The notes: generated by a model from the sequence alone, not told the origin. A stretch of DNA of 37,633 bases from Bacteroidales bacterium (GCA_012517605.1 JAAYUS010000025.1:1-37633); one strand, 5' to 3'. Positions 9,864 to 19,676 are shown, counted from the first letter of the stretch. A program made the numbers and translations.

Positions 9864-9924
9864 TTACTGAAGAGTTCCGGATTCTCCGGGATTCTTCTTG
9901 TTTTTTAACTGTTTTATAGAAAAA

Positions 9925-10398
9925 ATGGCAGATGTCATTTACATAACTGAGGAAGGGCTTCAGAAGCTAAGGGAAGAGCTTGATCAGCTAAGGCTGGTTG
10001 AACGTCCGGCTATATCAAAGCTGATAGCTGAAGCAAGGGACAAGGGAGATCTGAGCGAGAATGCTGAATATTCTGCAGCAAAGGAAGCACAGGGTATGCT
10101 TGAAATGAAAATTTCCAAGCTCGAAGATATCATTGCCCGGTCGAGGATAATCGATGAGTCTAAAATTGATACTACGACCGTCAGGATTCTCAATAAGGTT
10201 AAGATCAAAAACAAGTCAAACAATATTGTGATGGAATATCAGATCGTTCCTGAAAGCGAAGCCAACTTTAAGCTCGGGAAGATCGCCGTTAATTCCCCCA
10301 TTGCCATGGGGCTTATTGGCAGGAAGGTCGGGGATACAGTGCAGATCAAGGTTCCCTCCGGAGTTATTCCATTCGAAATCCTTTCAATATCAACATAA
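9925..10398 (+). CDS. greA: Transcription elongation factor GreA
   Basis: MADVIYITEEGLQKLREELDQL and ARDKGDLSENAEYSAAKEAQG. ATG at 9925 preferred over the upstream TTG at 9898. Confidence 0.95.
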   Translation: MADVIYITEEGLQKLREELDQLRLVERPAISKLIAEARDKGDLSENAEYSAAKEAQGMLEMKISKLEDIIARSRIIDESKIDTTTVRILNKVKIKNKSNNIVMEYQIVPESEANFKLGKIAVNSPIAMGLIGRKVGDTVQIKVPSGVIPFEILSIST

Positions 10399-10413
10399 AA
10401 AATTTCAGGCGCA

Positions 10414-10812
10414 ATGGCCACAATATTTACAAAAATCATTAAAGGCGAAATACCTTGTTATAAGATCGCTGAAAATGACAAATACTTTGCATTTCTTGAT
10501 ATCAATCCCCTGAAAATCGGACATACTCTTGTTGTTCCGAAAATAGAGAAGGATTATATTTTTGACCTGGGAGATGAAGATCTGTCGGGACTGATATTGT
10601 TCTCAAAAAAAGTCGCCATTGCCATTGAAAAAGCTATCCCCTGCGGAAGGATCGGAGTGGCAGTTATCGGACTCGAGGTGCCTCATGTGCATATACATCT
10701 TGTACCGATGGATACAATGGAAGACTTAAACTTCCATAATCCCAAAATGAAACTTTCACAGGAAGAATTTACCAGAATTGCAAAGAAGATCAGCGAAAAA
10801 GTTGTTCTCTGA
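10414..10812 (+). CDS. HIT family protein (histidine triad, HinT-like)
   Basis: ATIFTKIIKGEIPCYKIAEND and the HIT motif HVHIHLVP. Confidence 0.95.
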   Translation: MATIFTKIIKGEIPCYKIAENDKYFAFLDINPLKIGHTLVVPKIEKDYIFDLGDEDLSGLILFSKKVAIAIEKAIPCGRIGVAVIGLEVPHVHIHLVPMDTMEDLNFHNPKMKLSQEEFTRIAKKISEKVVL

Positions 10813-10885
10813 TTTGCATAGCCGTTTCTTGGATCGGAATCCAACCTTTTATATCTTTACAGTAATAATTCAGTCCGCTCGCTGC

Positions 10886-11587
10886 ATGAATTATCTGTAT
10901 GATCTGTGGGACGACTTCATCAGTCTCCTTTTTCCGCGCATATGCCATGGCTGCGGTAATCCATTGATGAGAAATGAATATCTCATTTGCACTGAATGTT
11001 ATATACAGATTCCGAGGACAGGCTATCATCTGAAAAACGATAATCCTGTGGCCAGGCTTTTCTGGGGCAGATGCCTTATCGATAAAGCTGCAGCATTTTC
11101 ATTCTATACAAGAGACAGCAGAATAAGGAGACTCATCCATCAGCTGAAATATAAGGGAGTGAAGGAATTAGGCCCGGAACTGGGAAGGATCTATGGCAAT
11201 AATCTAAAATCTGCAGGATTTTTTGATGATATTGACCTTATTGTCCCTGTTCCTTTGCATCTTTCGAAAAAACGTCAGAGAGGATATAACCAGAGTGATC
11301 TGATTTCTGAAGGACTTTCAGAAGTCTCCGGACTGCCACTGAACAAGGAACTGCTTGTCCGTAAAACCGGGACTAAAACCCAGACAAAGAAATCGAGATA
11401 TGACAGATGGACAAATGTGGAAGACATATTCACTGTAACAGACAGTGCCGGTATTTCAGGATCTCATATCCTGCTCGTGGACGATGTTATTACCACCGGA
11501 TCGACACTGGAGGCCTGTGCAAATGAGCTTCTGAAATCTGAGAACGTCAGAGTGAGCGTGGTTGCACTGGCGTTCTCAGTTTTATAG
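10886..11587 (+). CDS. ComF family protein (phosphoribosyltransferase-like with Cys4 zinc motif)
   Basis: FPRICHGCGNPLMRNEYLICTEC, QRGYNQSDLI and the PRPP loop ILLVDDVITTGSTLEAC. Start at ATG 10886 rather than 10778, which overlaps the HIT gene. Confidence 0.9.
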   Translation: MNYLYDLWDDFISLLFPRICHGCGNPLMRNEYLICTECYIQIPRTGYHLKNDNPVARLFWGRCLIDKAAAFSFYTRDSRIRRLIHQLKYKGVKELGPELGRIYGNNLKSAGFFDDIDLIVPVPLHLSKKRQRGYNQSDLISEGLSEVSGLPLNKELLVRKTGTKTQTKKSRYDRWTNVEDIFTVTDSAGISGSHILLVDDVITTGSTLEACANELLKSENVRVSVVALAFSVL

Positions 11588-11589
11588 TC

Positions 11590-12156
11590 TCACTGTTTTC
11601 TTATCCTTTTAGGATTTTTATTGATGAAATCTTTCCAGCTGTTGTAATCTTTTTCCAGCCTGGGATTATTAGTCTGATAGAAATGGCAAAGTGCAGCGGC
11701 AAGCCCGTCGGTTGCATCGAGTTTAACCTCGATTTTGCTGAACTTAAGGATACGCATAAGCATCGAAGCCACCTGTTCCTTGGAAGCTGCCCCGCGACCT
11801 GTTATTGACATTTTTATTTTTCGCGGCGCATATTCAAAAATAGGGATTGAACGGCTGAGGGCAGCAGCTATTGCGGCGCCCTGAGCCCTTCCAAGCTTTA
11901 GCATCGATTGCACGTTCTTGCCATAGAAAGGCGCCTCAATTGCCAGTTCATCAGGGTGGTATTCGTCAATAATACCTGTAGTCCGGTCGAAAATATGCTT
12001 CAGTTTTTTGTAATGGTCGTTATACTTTGTCAGGTCAATGGATCCTATTGTAATAAGCTCGGGCTCCTGTCCAAGGATTCTGATTATCCCATACCCGGTA
12101 ATGCTTGTCCCCGGATCGATGCCAAGGATAATCCTTTCTTTCTGGAGTTTTTTCAA
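11590..12156 (-). CDS. ruvC: Crossover junction endodeoxyribonuclease RuvC
   Basis: [46 protein letters not shown] and [15 protein letters not shown]. Confidence 0.95.
   Translation of the reverse strand: MKKLQKERIILGIDPGTSITGYGIIRILGQEPELITIGSIDLTKYNDHYKKLKHIFDRTTGIIDEYHPDELAIEAPFYGKNVQSMLKLGRAQGAAIAAALSRSIPIFEYAPRKIKMSITGRGAASKEQVASMLMRILKFSKIEVKLDATDGLAAALCHFYQTNNPRLEKDYNSWKDFINKNPKRIRKQ
11603..11619 (+). terminator. Possible short terminator of the comF gene inside the ruvC 3' end
   Basis: ATCCT-TTT-AGGAT hairpin followed by TTTT. The stem is only 5 bp. Confidence 0.3.
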
Positions 12157-12173
12157 ATGACCTGATTATTGTA

Positions 12174-13484
12174 TTATCTTATGATTGCAAGTCCGTTCTG
12201 CATCCAGGCCGGTTTCTCTGAATACTGAGGATGACGATAGAAAACAGAAAAACCCTTGGATGAAAAAGAACCCGTTTCAAGATACCTGATTGCTTCTTTC
12301 AGGCACTCCTCATTCCTGCTGGAAAAGTCATGGGTGATGTCATCAGGCGCTGTCTTCTGAGGCGGTATGCCATCAAAATATTCTCCCTCGTTGTTTTTAT
12401 TCACCATCTTGAAGGTTATGGGCCAGAAGAAATATTTCTCTCCTACCTCCCAGCCGTTCATGCCCATCGGCTTGCCGAGAGTTGTATCACCTACAGCTAC
12501 GACGTTCATATATGGTTTGAGTCCGTTCATGACAGCTTCGCTTGCCGATGCTGTCATCCTTGAAGTTATTACCACAACCCTGCTCAGACCAAGAGGTGAA
12601 TTCATGGTTTTAAATGGATATGACTCATTCCATCTCTGGTTCTTATCGTTATATGTCAGTATTGCAAATGTTGATTTTGAAGAAGCAAGGTCATTACCGG
12701 CAATATAGCTTGCAAGTTCCTGTGCAACATAAAGATATCCGCCTGAATTGTATCTAAGGTCGAGAATGAGATCGGTAACGTTGCATGATTTGAAATATGC
12801 AAAAGCTGTCGCAAGTTCCTCTGACGATGGCTGGATGAAGGATTCGAAAACCAGATGTCCTGCAACCTTATCACCGGCAAGATGAAGAGTATCAGCAACC
12901 AGTACTGTATTAACCGTAAAGGATGTCTTTGTTGATGAAATTGCTGTTTCTGTTCCGTCAGGCTTAATAAATACAAAATTATTGGTTATGCCCTGTGTGG
13001 AGGGACCCATGACGTTGTTGTACTCGGTGGAATTTCCGCTTATGATAATCTGGGCAATATCCGAGCCATTGACGGTTTTCACTATCCATCCCCTCCTTAC
13101 GCCGCTTGCATAAAGCGGAGATTTGGAATATATCATTGCAATCCTGGCCTTTTTGGAATCGTCAATGCCGATCCTGATGCCATGGCCTACAAAATCACCC
13201 TGCATTTCAGAAATGAATTCATTGTAATCGGCAACGAAGCTCCACCTGTCAAGTTCCTTATACCTCATCGCCTCAAGAAGTTCGTACGGATCAGCGTAGT
13301 TTTCCTTTACCACCGAAGGCATCAGGTTGTACCAGTAATACCACTGCTTCATGAGAAAATAAAGGCTGTCCCTTGCCATTGCGGCTGTAACTTCCTTGTC
13401 GACGATGACTGGTTCATTCTCATCTTTTTTACATGATGAAAACAGGGACAGAAGAATTATGGCTAAAGAAATCAGTTTTTTCAT
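12174..13484 (-). CDS. S41 family (C-terminal processing) peptidase, lipoprotein
   Basis: Lipobox FSSCKKDENEP; PDZ-like region; DLILDLRYNSGGYLYVAQELASYI and VVVITSRMTASASEAVMNGLKPY containing the catalytic Ser. Confidence 0.9.
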   Translation of the reverse strand: MKKLISLAIILLSLFSSCKKDENEPVIVDKEVTAAMARDSLYFLMKQWYYWYNLMPSVVKENYADPYELLEAMRYKELDRWSFVADYNEFISEMQGDFVGHGIRIGIDDSKKARIAMIYSKSPLYASGVRRGWIVKTVNGSDIAQIIISGNSTEYNNVMGPSTQGITNNFVFIKPDGTETAISSTKTSFTVNTVLVADTLHLAGDKVAGHLVFESFIQPSSEELATAFAYFKSCNVTDLILDLRYNSGGYLYVAQELASYIAGNDLASSKSTFAILTYNDKNQRWNESYPFKTMNSPLGLSRVVVITSRMTASASEAVMNGLKPYMNVVAVGDTTLGKPMGMNGWEVGEKYFFWPITFKMVNKNNEGEYFDGIPPQKTAPDDITHDFSSRNEECLKEAIRYLETGSFSSKGFSVFYRHPQYSEKPAWMQNGLAIIR

Positions 13485-13569
13485 ATGTAATGAATTTTTG
13501 TGATCATATTGCTACCAGACAATTCAAACATTTTATTCACAGCAATATATGGTTTGCAAATATAATAAA

Positions 13570-14457
13570 TTATACGTTTGCCCGCTTCCGGTTCTGAATC
13601 ATAATACCTGTTATTATCAGCAATAATCCTGCCGGAGTTGTATAAAAAACAGGTTCATGGAGAATAAAATGAACCAGGATCAATGACAGGAAAGGTGCCA
13701 GATAGACCAGGTTGCTAATTTTGTCGGTTGTTGGTGCAAGCTGTAATGCCTTGAGCCATAAGTAGAAGGTAATCCCCATTTCAAATAACCCTATGTATAT
13801 TGCAGGAGCAACTGCAGATGCTTCAATATTTTCAGGCCAGCTTCGCGTTATAAGGAGGGCAAAAATAAGATAAACAGATGCGAACATGAAATTCAGGAAC
13901 AGTTTTACAGATTCTTCTCTTTTATCTTTTACGTTAAGAATAAAATAGAAAGCCCAGAAAACAGAGCTGCCCGTGGCAAGCAACACCCCTGTCATATCGG
14001 CATGGCCGGGGCTTAAAATTTTGCCCTGGGATGAAATAATGTAGACTCCGAGAAATGAAATAAGTAGTGCCACAAAGCTTTTCTTTTCTATTCTTTGCTT
14101 TAATACAGGCACCGACAAAAACACCAGAATGATGGGCCAGATCATATTTAAGGGCTGGGCTACCTGTGCCGGCAGTATCTGGTAAGCCTTCAGCAATATA
14201 AGATAATAGAGGAATGGATTTACAAATCCAAGCAGGGCTGAATGCAAAAGATCAGCCATGGTATTTTTTTTAAGTAACGGGAGTTTGTTCTCAGCAACAA
14301 TTATAATGAACAATGCTGCTGCTGACACTACCGATGCTATCGTAAGCATCGGCAATATATCAAGTCGTGCAAGGCATAACTTGAATGCCGTGGGTATTGT
14401 AGCCCAGAACAATATGGCCAGAATGCCATACAGATATGATCTTCCGGTATTATCCAT
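13570..14457 (-). CDS. DMT superfamily (EamA-type) transporter
   Basis: 295 aa, about 10 hydrophobic segments, two EamA-like halves (QPLNMIWPIILVFLSVPVLKQRI; FLGVYIISSQGK). Confidence 0.85.
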   Translation of the reverse strand: MDNTGRSYLYGILAILFWATIPTAFKLCLARLDILPMLTIASVVSAAALFIIIVAENKLPLLKKNTMADLLHSALLGFVNPFLYYLILLKAYQILPAQVAQPLNMIWPIILVFLSVPVLKQRIEKKSFVALLISFLGVYIISSQGKILSPGHADMTGVLLATGSSVFWAFYFILNVKDKREESVKLFLNFMFASVYLIFALLITRSWPENIEASAVAPAIYIGLFEMGITFYLWLKALQLAPTTDKISNLVYLAPFLSLILVHFILHEPVFYTTPAGLLLIITGIMIQNRKRANV

Positions 14458-14485
14458 TCAGTCCTGGTCAGGCCATTGAATAATA

Positions 14486-15760
14486 TCAGTTTATAATTTC
14501 AAATCCTGTGTATGGGACAAGAGCAGGAGGAATTGCTATGCCTGATTCTGACTGGTTGTTTTCGAGGACTGCAGCCACTATCCTTGGCAACGCAAGAGCG
14601 CTTCCGTTAAGAGTATGGACAAGACGGGTCTGTTTTTCGCCTTTCTCCCTGAATCTGCATTTGAGCCGGTTTGCCTGGAATGACTCGAAATTTGAAACAG
14701 AGCTTACCTCAAGCCATCTTTTCTGGGCAGCTGACCATACTTCAAAGTCGTAGGTAAGAGCAGAAGTGAAAGACATATCTCCTCCGCAAAGCCTCATTAT
14801 CCGGTAGGGAAGTCCAAGTGATGCCACGAGGCTTTCAACATGTGCCACCATTTCTTCGAGAGCTTTATATGAATGGTCGGGATGAGCGATCTGGACTATT
14901 TCAACCTTGTCAAACTGATGGAGCCTGTTGAGACCCCTCACGTGTGCACCCCATGAGCCGGCCTCCCTTCTGAAACATGGAGTGTAGGCTATGTTTTTCA
15001 CAGGAAGCTGATCACCGTTAAGGATTACATCCCTGTAGATATTTGTTACAGGTACTTCGGCTGTTGGAATAAGATAGAAACCGTCGAGAGCCACATTATA
15101 CATCTGTCCTTCCTTATCGGGAAGCTGTCCGGTTCCGAAACCCGAGTCTTCATTGACCATTATCGGAGGCATCATTTCAGTATATCCGGCTTTTACTCCC
15201 TGATCGAGGAAATAACTTATCAGGGCTCTTTCAAGTTTTGCACCTTTGCCCTTATAAACAGGGAAGCCTGCACCTGTAAGTTTGATTCCAAGTTCAAAAT
15301 CGATAATATCATATTTCTTTATAAGATCCCAGTGAGGCAGGGCAGTATCAGGAAGTGCGGGAATTGCTCCGCCTTCCCTTACTTTTACATTGTCGTCGGC
15401 TCCGTTACCTCTTGCGACAGATTCATGCGGCAGATTTGGCAGCTTTATTATCTCATTCTTAAGCTCATTTTCAACAGGATCGATTTTCTCAGTCAACGAC
15501 CTGATCTCTTCCTTAATTGAATATGTTTTTTCACGTGCGGCATTGGCTTCATCCTTTTTGCCGGCTTTCACAAGATTGCCGATCTCCTTTGAGATGCGGT
15601 TCATTTCAGCCTGCAAAGTATCGGTTTTAAGCTGGATTTCACGTCGTGTGGCATCAAGCGACAGGATCCTTCCGACTATTTCTTCAGAATCGAAATTCTT
15701 GACCTTGAGCCTTTCAATAACAAAATCCTTTTTTTCGCGAATGAGATTAATTGTAAGCAT
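14486..15760 (-). CDS. serS: Serine--tRNA ligase
   Basis: N-terminal coiled coil; TPCFRREAGSWGAHVRGLNRLHQFDKVEIV and LNGSALALPRIVAAVLENNQ (class II motifs). Confidence 0.96.
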   Translation of the reverse strand: MLTINLIREKKDFVIERLKVKNFDSEEIVGRILSLDATRREIQLKTDTLQAEMNRISKEIGNLVKAGKKDEANAAREKTYSIKEEIRSLTEKIDPVENELKNEIIKLPNLPHESVARGNGADDNVKVREGGAIPALPDTALPHWDLIKKYDIIDFELGIKLTGAGFPVYKGKGAKLERALISYFLDQGVKAGYTEMMPPIMVNEDSGFGTGQLPDKEGQMYNVALDGFYLIPTAEVPVTNIYRDVILNGDQLPVKNIAYTPCFRREAGSWGAHVRGLNRLHQFDKVEIVQIAHPDHSYKALEEMVAHVESLVASLGLPYRIMRLCGGDMSFTSALTYDFEVWSAAQKRWLEVSSVSNFESFQANRLKCRFREKGEKQTRLVHTLNGSALALPRIVAAVLENNQSESGIAIPPALVPYTGFEIIN

Positions 15761-15770
15761 ATCCAGTTAT

Positions 15771-15802
15771 TTAAATAAAAAAGCAGGCCCGGAAAGCCCG
15801 CT
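15771..15802 (-). terminator. Distal terminator downstream of rpmA
   Basis: Minus strand: AGCGGGC-tttccgg-GCCTGCT (7 bp with one G-U) followed by TTTTTATTTAAA. Confidence 0.6.
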
Positions 15803-15810
15803 GTAAAAAT

Positions 15811-15859
15811 ATAAAAACTCCCGGTAATGCTTTTCCTGATGAAAAAGAATTTACGGGAG
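15811..15859 (-). terminator. Proximal terminator downstream of rpmA
   Basis: Minus strand: CTCCCGTAA ... TTACCGGGAG (one-nt bulge) with inner TTTTC/GAAAA pairing, followed by TTTTTAT. Confidence 0.65.
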
Positions 15860-15879
15860 CTTATCCGGTTGAAAATTAG

Positions 15880-16143
15880 TTATTGTTCAGCAACGGGTTT
15901 GACTGAAACAAATACCTTGTTGTCTTTTTTCTTTTTGAATTCAACCTCACCATCGATAAGAGCAAAAAGAGTGTGGTCTTTTCCGAGACCTACATTGAGA
16001 CCCGGATTATGTTTTGTTCCCCTCTGGCGGACAATAATGTTGCCGGCTTTGGCTGTCTGGCCTCCGAAGAGTTTCACGCCAAGCCTTTTGCTTTCGGAAT
16101 CACGGCCGTTACGTGAACTGCCTGCCCCTTTCTTGTGTGCCAT
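15880..16143 (-). CDS. rpmA: 50S ribosomal protein L27
   Basis: [48 protein letters not shown]. Confidence 0.97.
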   Translation of the reverse strand: MAHKKGAGSSRNGRDSESKRLGVKLFGGQTAKAGNIIVRQRGTKHNPGLNVGLGKDHTLFALIDGEVEFKKKKDNKVFVSVKPVAEQ

Positions 16144-16172
16144 AATTTTCTTATTTTATATTCCTTATTATT

Positions 16173-16712
16173 CTATTCTTTCTTTTTTGATGCTTTTTTT
16201 GCGGCCGGCTTTTTTTCAACTGCCTTTTTTGATTCTGCTTTGGCCGGGTTGGAGGCTGCCTCCTCTTTTTTTGCAGTTGTCTTTCTGGCTGAAGCTTTTT
16301 TAACAGTGCCAGTCTTTTCTTCAGCCGGTTCTTCAGCAGCAACCGGATCAGCGGCTTTCGCTTTTACTTTCTTAACTGTTTCCTTGCGGACAACAGAGCC
16401 TTTTTCACCAATACCAATTATTTCAAGCTGGGAAAAGTTCTGACGGTGACCATTTTTTACCCTGTAGCCTTTTTTCCTTTTCTTCTTGAAGACAATAACT
16501 TTGTCGCCCCTTACATGATCAAGGACTTTTCCCTCAACAACATAATTCGCTATTGTAGGTTCACCGACAAGGACTTTGTCATTATCTTCCAGAAGGAGGA
16601 CCCTGTCAAATTCGAGGATTGCATCCTTCTCAGCATCAAGATGATGTACAAAGATCTTCTTTCCTTCTTCTACTTTAAACTGCTGTCCTGCAATTTCAAC
16701 GATTGCGTACAT
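16173..16712 (-). CDS. rplU: 50S ribosomal protein L21 with a long Lys/Ala/Glu-rich C-terminal extension
   Basis: MYAIVEIAGQQFKVEEGKKIFVHHLDAEKD and KKRKKGYRVKNGHRQNFSQLEIIGI are L21; about 70 residues of low-complexity tail follow. Confidence 0.95.
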   Translation of the reverse strand: MYAIVEIAGQQFKVEEGKKIFVHHLDAEKDAILEFDRVLLLEDNDKVLVGEPTIANYVVEGKVLDHVRGDKVIVFKKKRKKGYRVKNGHRQNFSQLEIIGIGEKGSVVRKETVKKVKAKAADPVAAEEPAEEKTGTVKKASARKTTAKKEEAASNPAKAESKKAVEKKPAAKKASKKKE

Positions 16713-16799
16713 TTATAATTCTGTATTAAGTTACTCCATGAGGCGCACATGATATTTCTCATGCGACTTAACAGGGCCCCTGTGGATTTAGTTAAAATC
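16713..16799 (-). promoter_or_regulatory. Candidate structured 5' leader of rplU
   Basis: About 87 nt between the predicted TSS and the rplU ATG. Contains the quasi-palindrome ACAGGG-C-CCCTGT (16771-16783) and a 7-bp stem-loop (16746-16752 / 16759-16765). Confidence 0.4.
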
Positions 16800-16805
16800 G
16801 GACTG

Positions 16806-16835
16806 CAAAGATAATTAAATTCATTTATTTACAAA
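16806..16835 (-). promoter_or_regulatory. Promoter for rplU-rpmA (TTTG-N18-TATCTTTG)
   Basis: Plus strand CAAAGATA at 16806-16813 and CAAA at 16832-16835, i.e. minus-strand TTTG-N18-TATCTTTG. Confidence 0.7.
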
Positions 16836-17041
16836 CCTCCCGGTCAATTTTCGGTTGCATTATTTTGCATTAAACCGGCAAAAGCAGATGAACTTATTCA
16901 GCAGGGGCAATGTTATTAAACATATGCCTGCCGGAGTGTTAAAAAAAAGAAGATGCGAGATCCTTTACTTACTGCTATTATCTTTATATTTGCCATAGCC
17001 CACGGGTAAACAGGTATTCTGTTGGTTATTAATTAATTGAT

Positions 17042-17638
17042 ATGAAGAGAGTAAAGCTGAAGGTGTTAGGGATTTCCTACAGTCAGACTCAGTCAGGCGC
17101 CTATGCACTGATTCTGGTTGAGGAAAACGGAGAAAGAAGAGTACCTATCATAATCGGAGGCTTTGAAGCTCAGGCAATAGTTATTAAACTTGAAAACCTT
17201 GAGCCGCCCAGGCCGCTCACTCACGACCTGTTCAGGAACTTTGCCGTCGAATTCAATATTACCATCATAGAAGTCATGATCTATAAACTGGAGGAGGGAG
17301 TGTTTTATTCGAGGCTTATCTGCAACAATGGTGAAAAAGAAATATCAATCGACAGCCGTACATCTGATGCCGTTGCACTGGCTCTGAGATTTGGCTGTCC
17401 GATCTACATTACCGAAGAGATACTGGAGAAAGCCGGAATTACAGTCACTACTTCCGAGACAGAGGCAGAAGCCGAAGGCGATTCAGATTCACTTTATGAG
17501 GCAGCTTCATCGAAATATGAAGCTTATTCTGACGAAGATCTTTATAAGATGATTGATGAGGCAGTAAAAACTGAAGATTACGAGCGTGCTGCTTCAATCA
17601 GAGATGAAATAGAAAAAAGGAAAAAAAGAAAAACCTGA
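17042..17638 (+). CDS. Bifunctional nuclease (DUF151) family protein with C-terminal UVR-like motif
   Basis: RRVPIIIGGFEAQAIVIKLENLEPPRPLTHDLF and DSRTSDAVALALRFGCPIYITEEIL are BFN/DUF151; DEDLYKMIDEAVKTEDYERAASIRDEIEKR is UVR-like. Confidence 0.9.
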   Translation: MKRVKLKVLGISYSQTQSGAYALILVEENGERRVPIIIGGFEAQAIVIKLENLEPPRPLTHDLFRNFAVEFNITIIEVMIYKLEEGVFYSRLICNNGEKEISIDSRTSDAVALALRFGCPIYITEEILEKAGITVTTSETEAEAEGDSDSLYEAASSKYEAYSDEDLYKMIDEAVKTEDYERAASIRDEIEKRKKRKT

Positions 17639-17695
17639 CTGCTGCCATTTTAGCATGTTTGCTCTTCCTTAAGTTGACTTTAAAACCTTAACATT

Positions 17696-19645
17696 ATGAA
17701 ACGGAACTTTTTATTTGCACTGCTTTGCCTTTTTGCTGCATTTAATTTATCTGCAAAAGATTACAAGGTCATATCCCCTGACGGGAGAATTGCTGTCACT
17801 GTATCTGTGGCCGCAGACCTTACCTGGTCAGCAACCTGCAATAATCTGGAGACAATTGTCTCTGCGAATGCAGGTCTTGTTCTTAACGACGGCAGAACCC
17901 TGGGAAAGAGTGAGACGGTCAAAAAAGCCGTTACCGGTAAATCTGATAATATAATTGAGCCCGTTGTAGCATATAAAAGAGCGGTCATTGAAGATAAATA
18001 CAACAGCCTTCTGCTGACATTCAAATCAGGCGCCGCTGTACGGTTCAGGGTTTATAACGATGGCGTTGCCTACCGTTTTGAGACGTCACTGAAGAATGAC
18101 CTGATAATAAAGGATGAGATAGCAAACTTCAGTTTTCCGGCCGGATCTTCTGCCTGGTATCCACTTGAGGAAAGCTTCATGTCGCATAACGAAAGAATTT
18201 TCGCTTTTTCCTCACTCGATACCATTGCCGACAGGCATCTTGCAAGTCTTCCGGCACTCTTCAGGACCAGCAGCGGAATCAATGTGCTTGTTTCTGAATC
18301 CGATATTGAGGACTATCCCGGCCTGTGGATCAGGGGAGCAGGCTCAGGAAGGCTCAGGGGCGTTCATCCGGGCTATCCCGAAACTGAAAAACTGAACAGG
18401 GACAGGGATATGTTTGTGACAAAAACCAAAGACTATATAGCCTCAACAAAGGGAACCAGAACTTTCCCGTGGAGGGTTTTCATAATCGCCGACAACGACG
18501 GGAAGCTTGTTGAAAGCGACCTGGTTTACAGGCTGGGATCGCCCAACAGGCTTGCTGACAGCAAATGGATAAAACCCGGCAAGGTGGCATGGGACTGGTG
18601 GAATGCCAGCAATATTTACGGTGTTGATTTCAGGGCAGGCATAAATAATGATACGTATAAATATTACATTGATTTTGCTTCGCGCAACGGTCTCGAATAT
18701 ATAATTCTAGATGAAGGCTGGTATAAACCGGGTACTGTCCTGGAGTCGATACCGGAAATTGACATACCTGAATTATGCAGATATGCTGAAAGCAAAAAGG
18801 TTGGAGTAATACTTTGGGTGGTCTGGAAAACTTTTCTTGATAAAATTGATGAAGCAGTTGCCCTTTATGAAAAATGGGGTGTAAAGGGAGTAAAAGTCGA
18901 TTTCATGCAGAGGGATGACCAGAAGATGGTAAACTTCTATTATGAAGCAGCACGCAAAACAGCTGAACATCATTTGCTCATCGATTTCCACGGATCATAC
19001 AAGCCTGACGGGCTGAACCGCACCTATCCGAATGCTCTTACCCGGGAAGGTGTGAGAGGCATGGAGAACGACAAATGGGAAAGAACGATAACTCCGGAAC
19101 ACGACGTTACTCTGCCCTTCACCCGAATGGTGGCAGGTCCTATGGATTTTACTCCCGGAGCAATGATAAACATGGACAGGGAAAATTTCAATCCTCAGTT
19201 TACGCGTCCTGCCAGCCAGGGAACAAGGGTTCACCAAATGTCGATGTATGTCATCTATGAAAGTCCCCTTCAGATGCTTTCTGATTCTCCTTCAAACTAC
19301 ATGAAGGAACAGGAATGTACAGATTTCATTGCAAAAGTACCTGTCGTATGGGACGATATCAAGGTACTGGCGGCAAAGACAGGCGATTACCTTCTCCTGG
19401 CCCGCAGAACAGGCAGGGAGTGGTATATAGGGGGCATGACCGACTGGAATGCCCGCGATTTTGAACTTGACCTTTCATTCCTCCCGGCTGGCGAATACAC
19501 CATGGAAATCTTCCAGGATGGCATAAATGCCGACCGTCATGCACAGGATTACAAACATATTAAAACCAACGTCAGAACGGAGGATAAGATGACAATACAC
19601 CTGGCTCCGGGAGGAGGCTGGGTTGCCAGATTATCTCCAAGATGA
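17696..19645 (+). CDS. Glycoside hydrolase family 97 protein, secreted (alpha-glucosidase or alpha-galactosidase type)
   Basis: 649 aa with signal peptide. [48 protein letters not shown] and [13 protein letters not shown] are GH97 signatures. Confidence 0.9.
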   Translation: MKRNFLFALLCLFAAFNLSAKDYKVISPDGRIAVTVSVAADLTWSATCNNLETIVSANAGLVLNDGRTLGKSETVKKAVTGKSDNIIEPVVAYKRAVIEDKYNSLLLTFKSGAAVRFRVYNDGVAYRFETSLKNDLIIKDEIANFSFPAGSSAWYPLEESFMSHNERIFAFSSLDTIADRHLASLPALFRTSSGINVLVSESDIEDYPGLWIRGAGSGRLRGVHPGYPETEKLNRDRDMFVTKTKDYIASTKGTRTFPWRVFIIADNDGKLVESDLVYRLGSPNRLADSKWIKPGKVAWDWWNASNIYGVDFRAGINNDTYKYYIDFASRNGLEYIILDEGWYKPGTVLESIPEIDIPELCRYAESKKVGVILWVVWKTFLDKIDEAVALYEKWGVKGVKVDFMQRDDQKMVNFYYEAARKTAEHHLLIDFHGSYKPDGLNRTYPNALTREGVRGMENDKWERTITPEHDVTLPFTRMVAGPMDFTPGAMINMDRENFNPQFTRPASQGTRVHQMSMYVIYESPLQMLSDSPSNYMKEQECTDFIAKVPVVWDDIKVLAAKTGDYLLLARRTGREWYIGGMTDWNARDFELDLSFLPAGEYTMEIFQDGINADRHAQDYKHIKTNVRTEDKMTIHLAPGGGWVARLSPR

Positions 19646-19676
19646 CTGTAAAGAACAATTTTCTGACGATAACACA

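Noticed and set aside
15390-15806. 138-aa plus-strand ORF antisense to serS
   Set aside because: Ser-rich shadow translation opposite the serS coiled-coil region; no independent support.
16135-16443. 102-aa plus-strand and 63-aa minus-strand ORFs overlapping rplU
   Set aside because: Both arise from the low-complexity Lys/Ala codons of the L21 tail.
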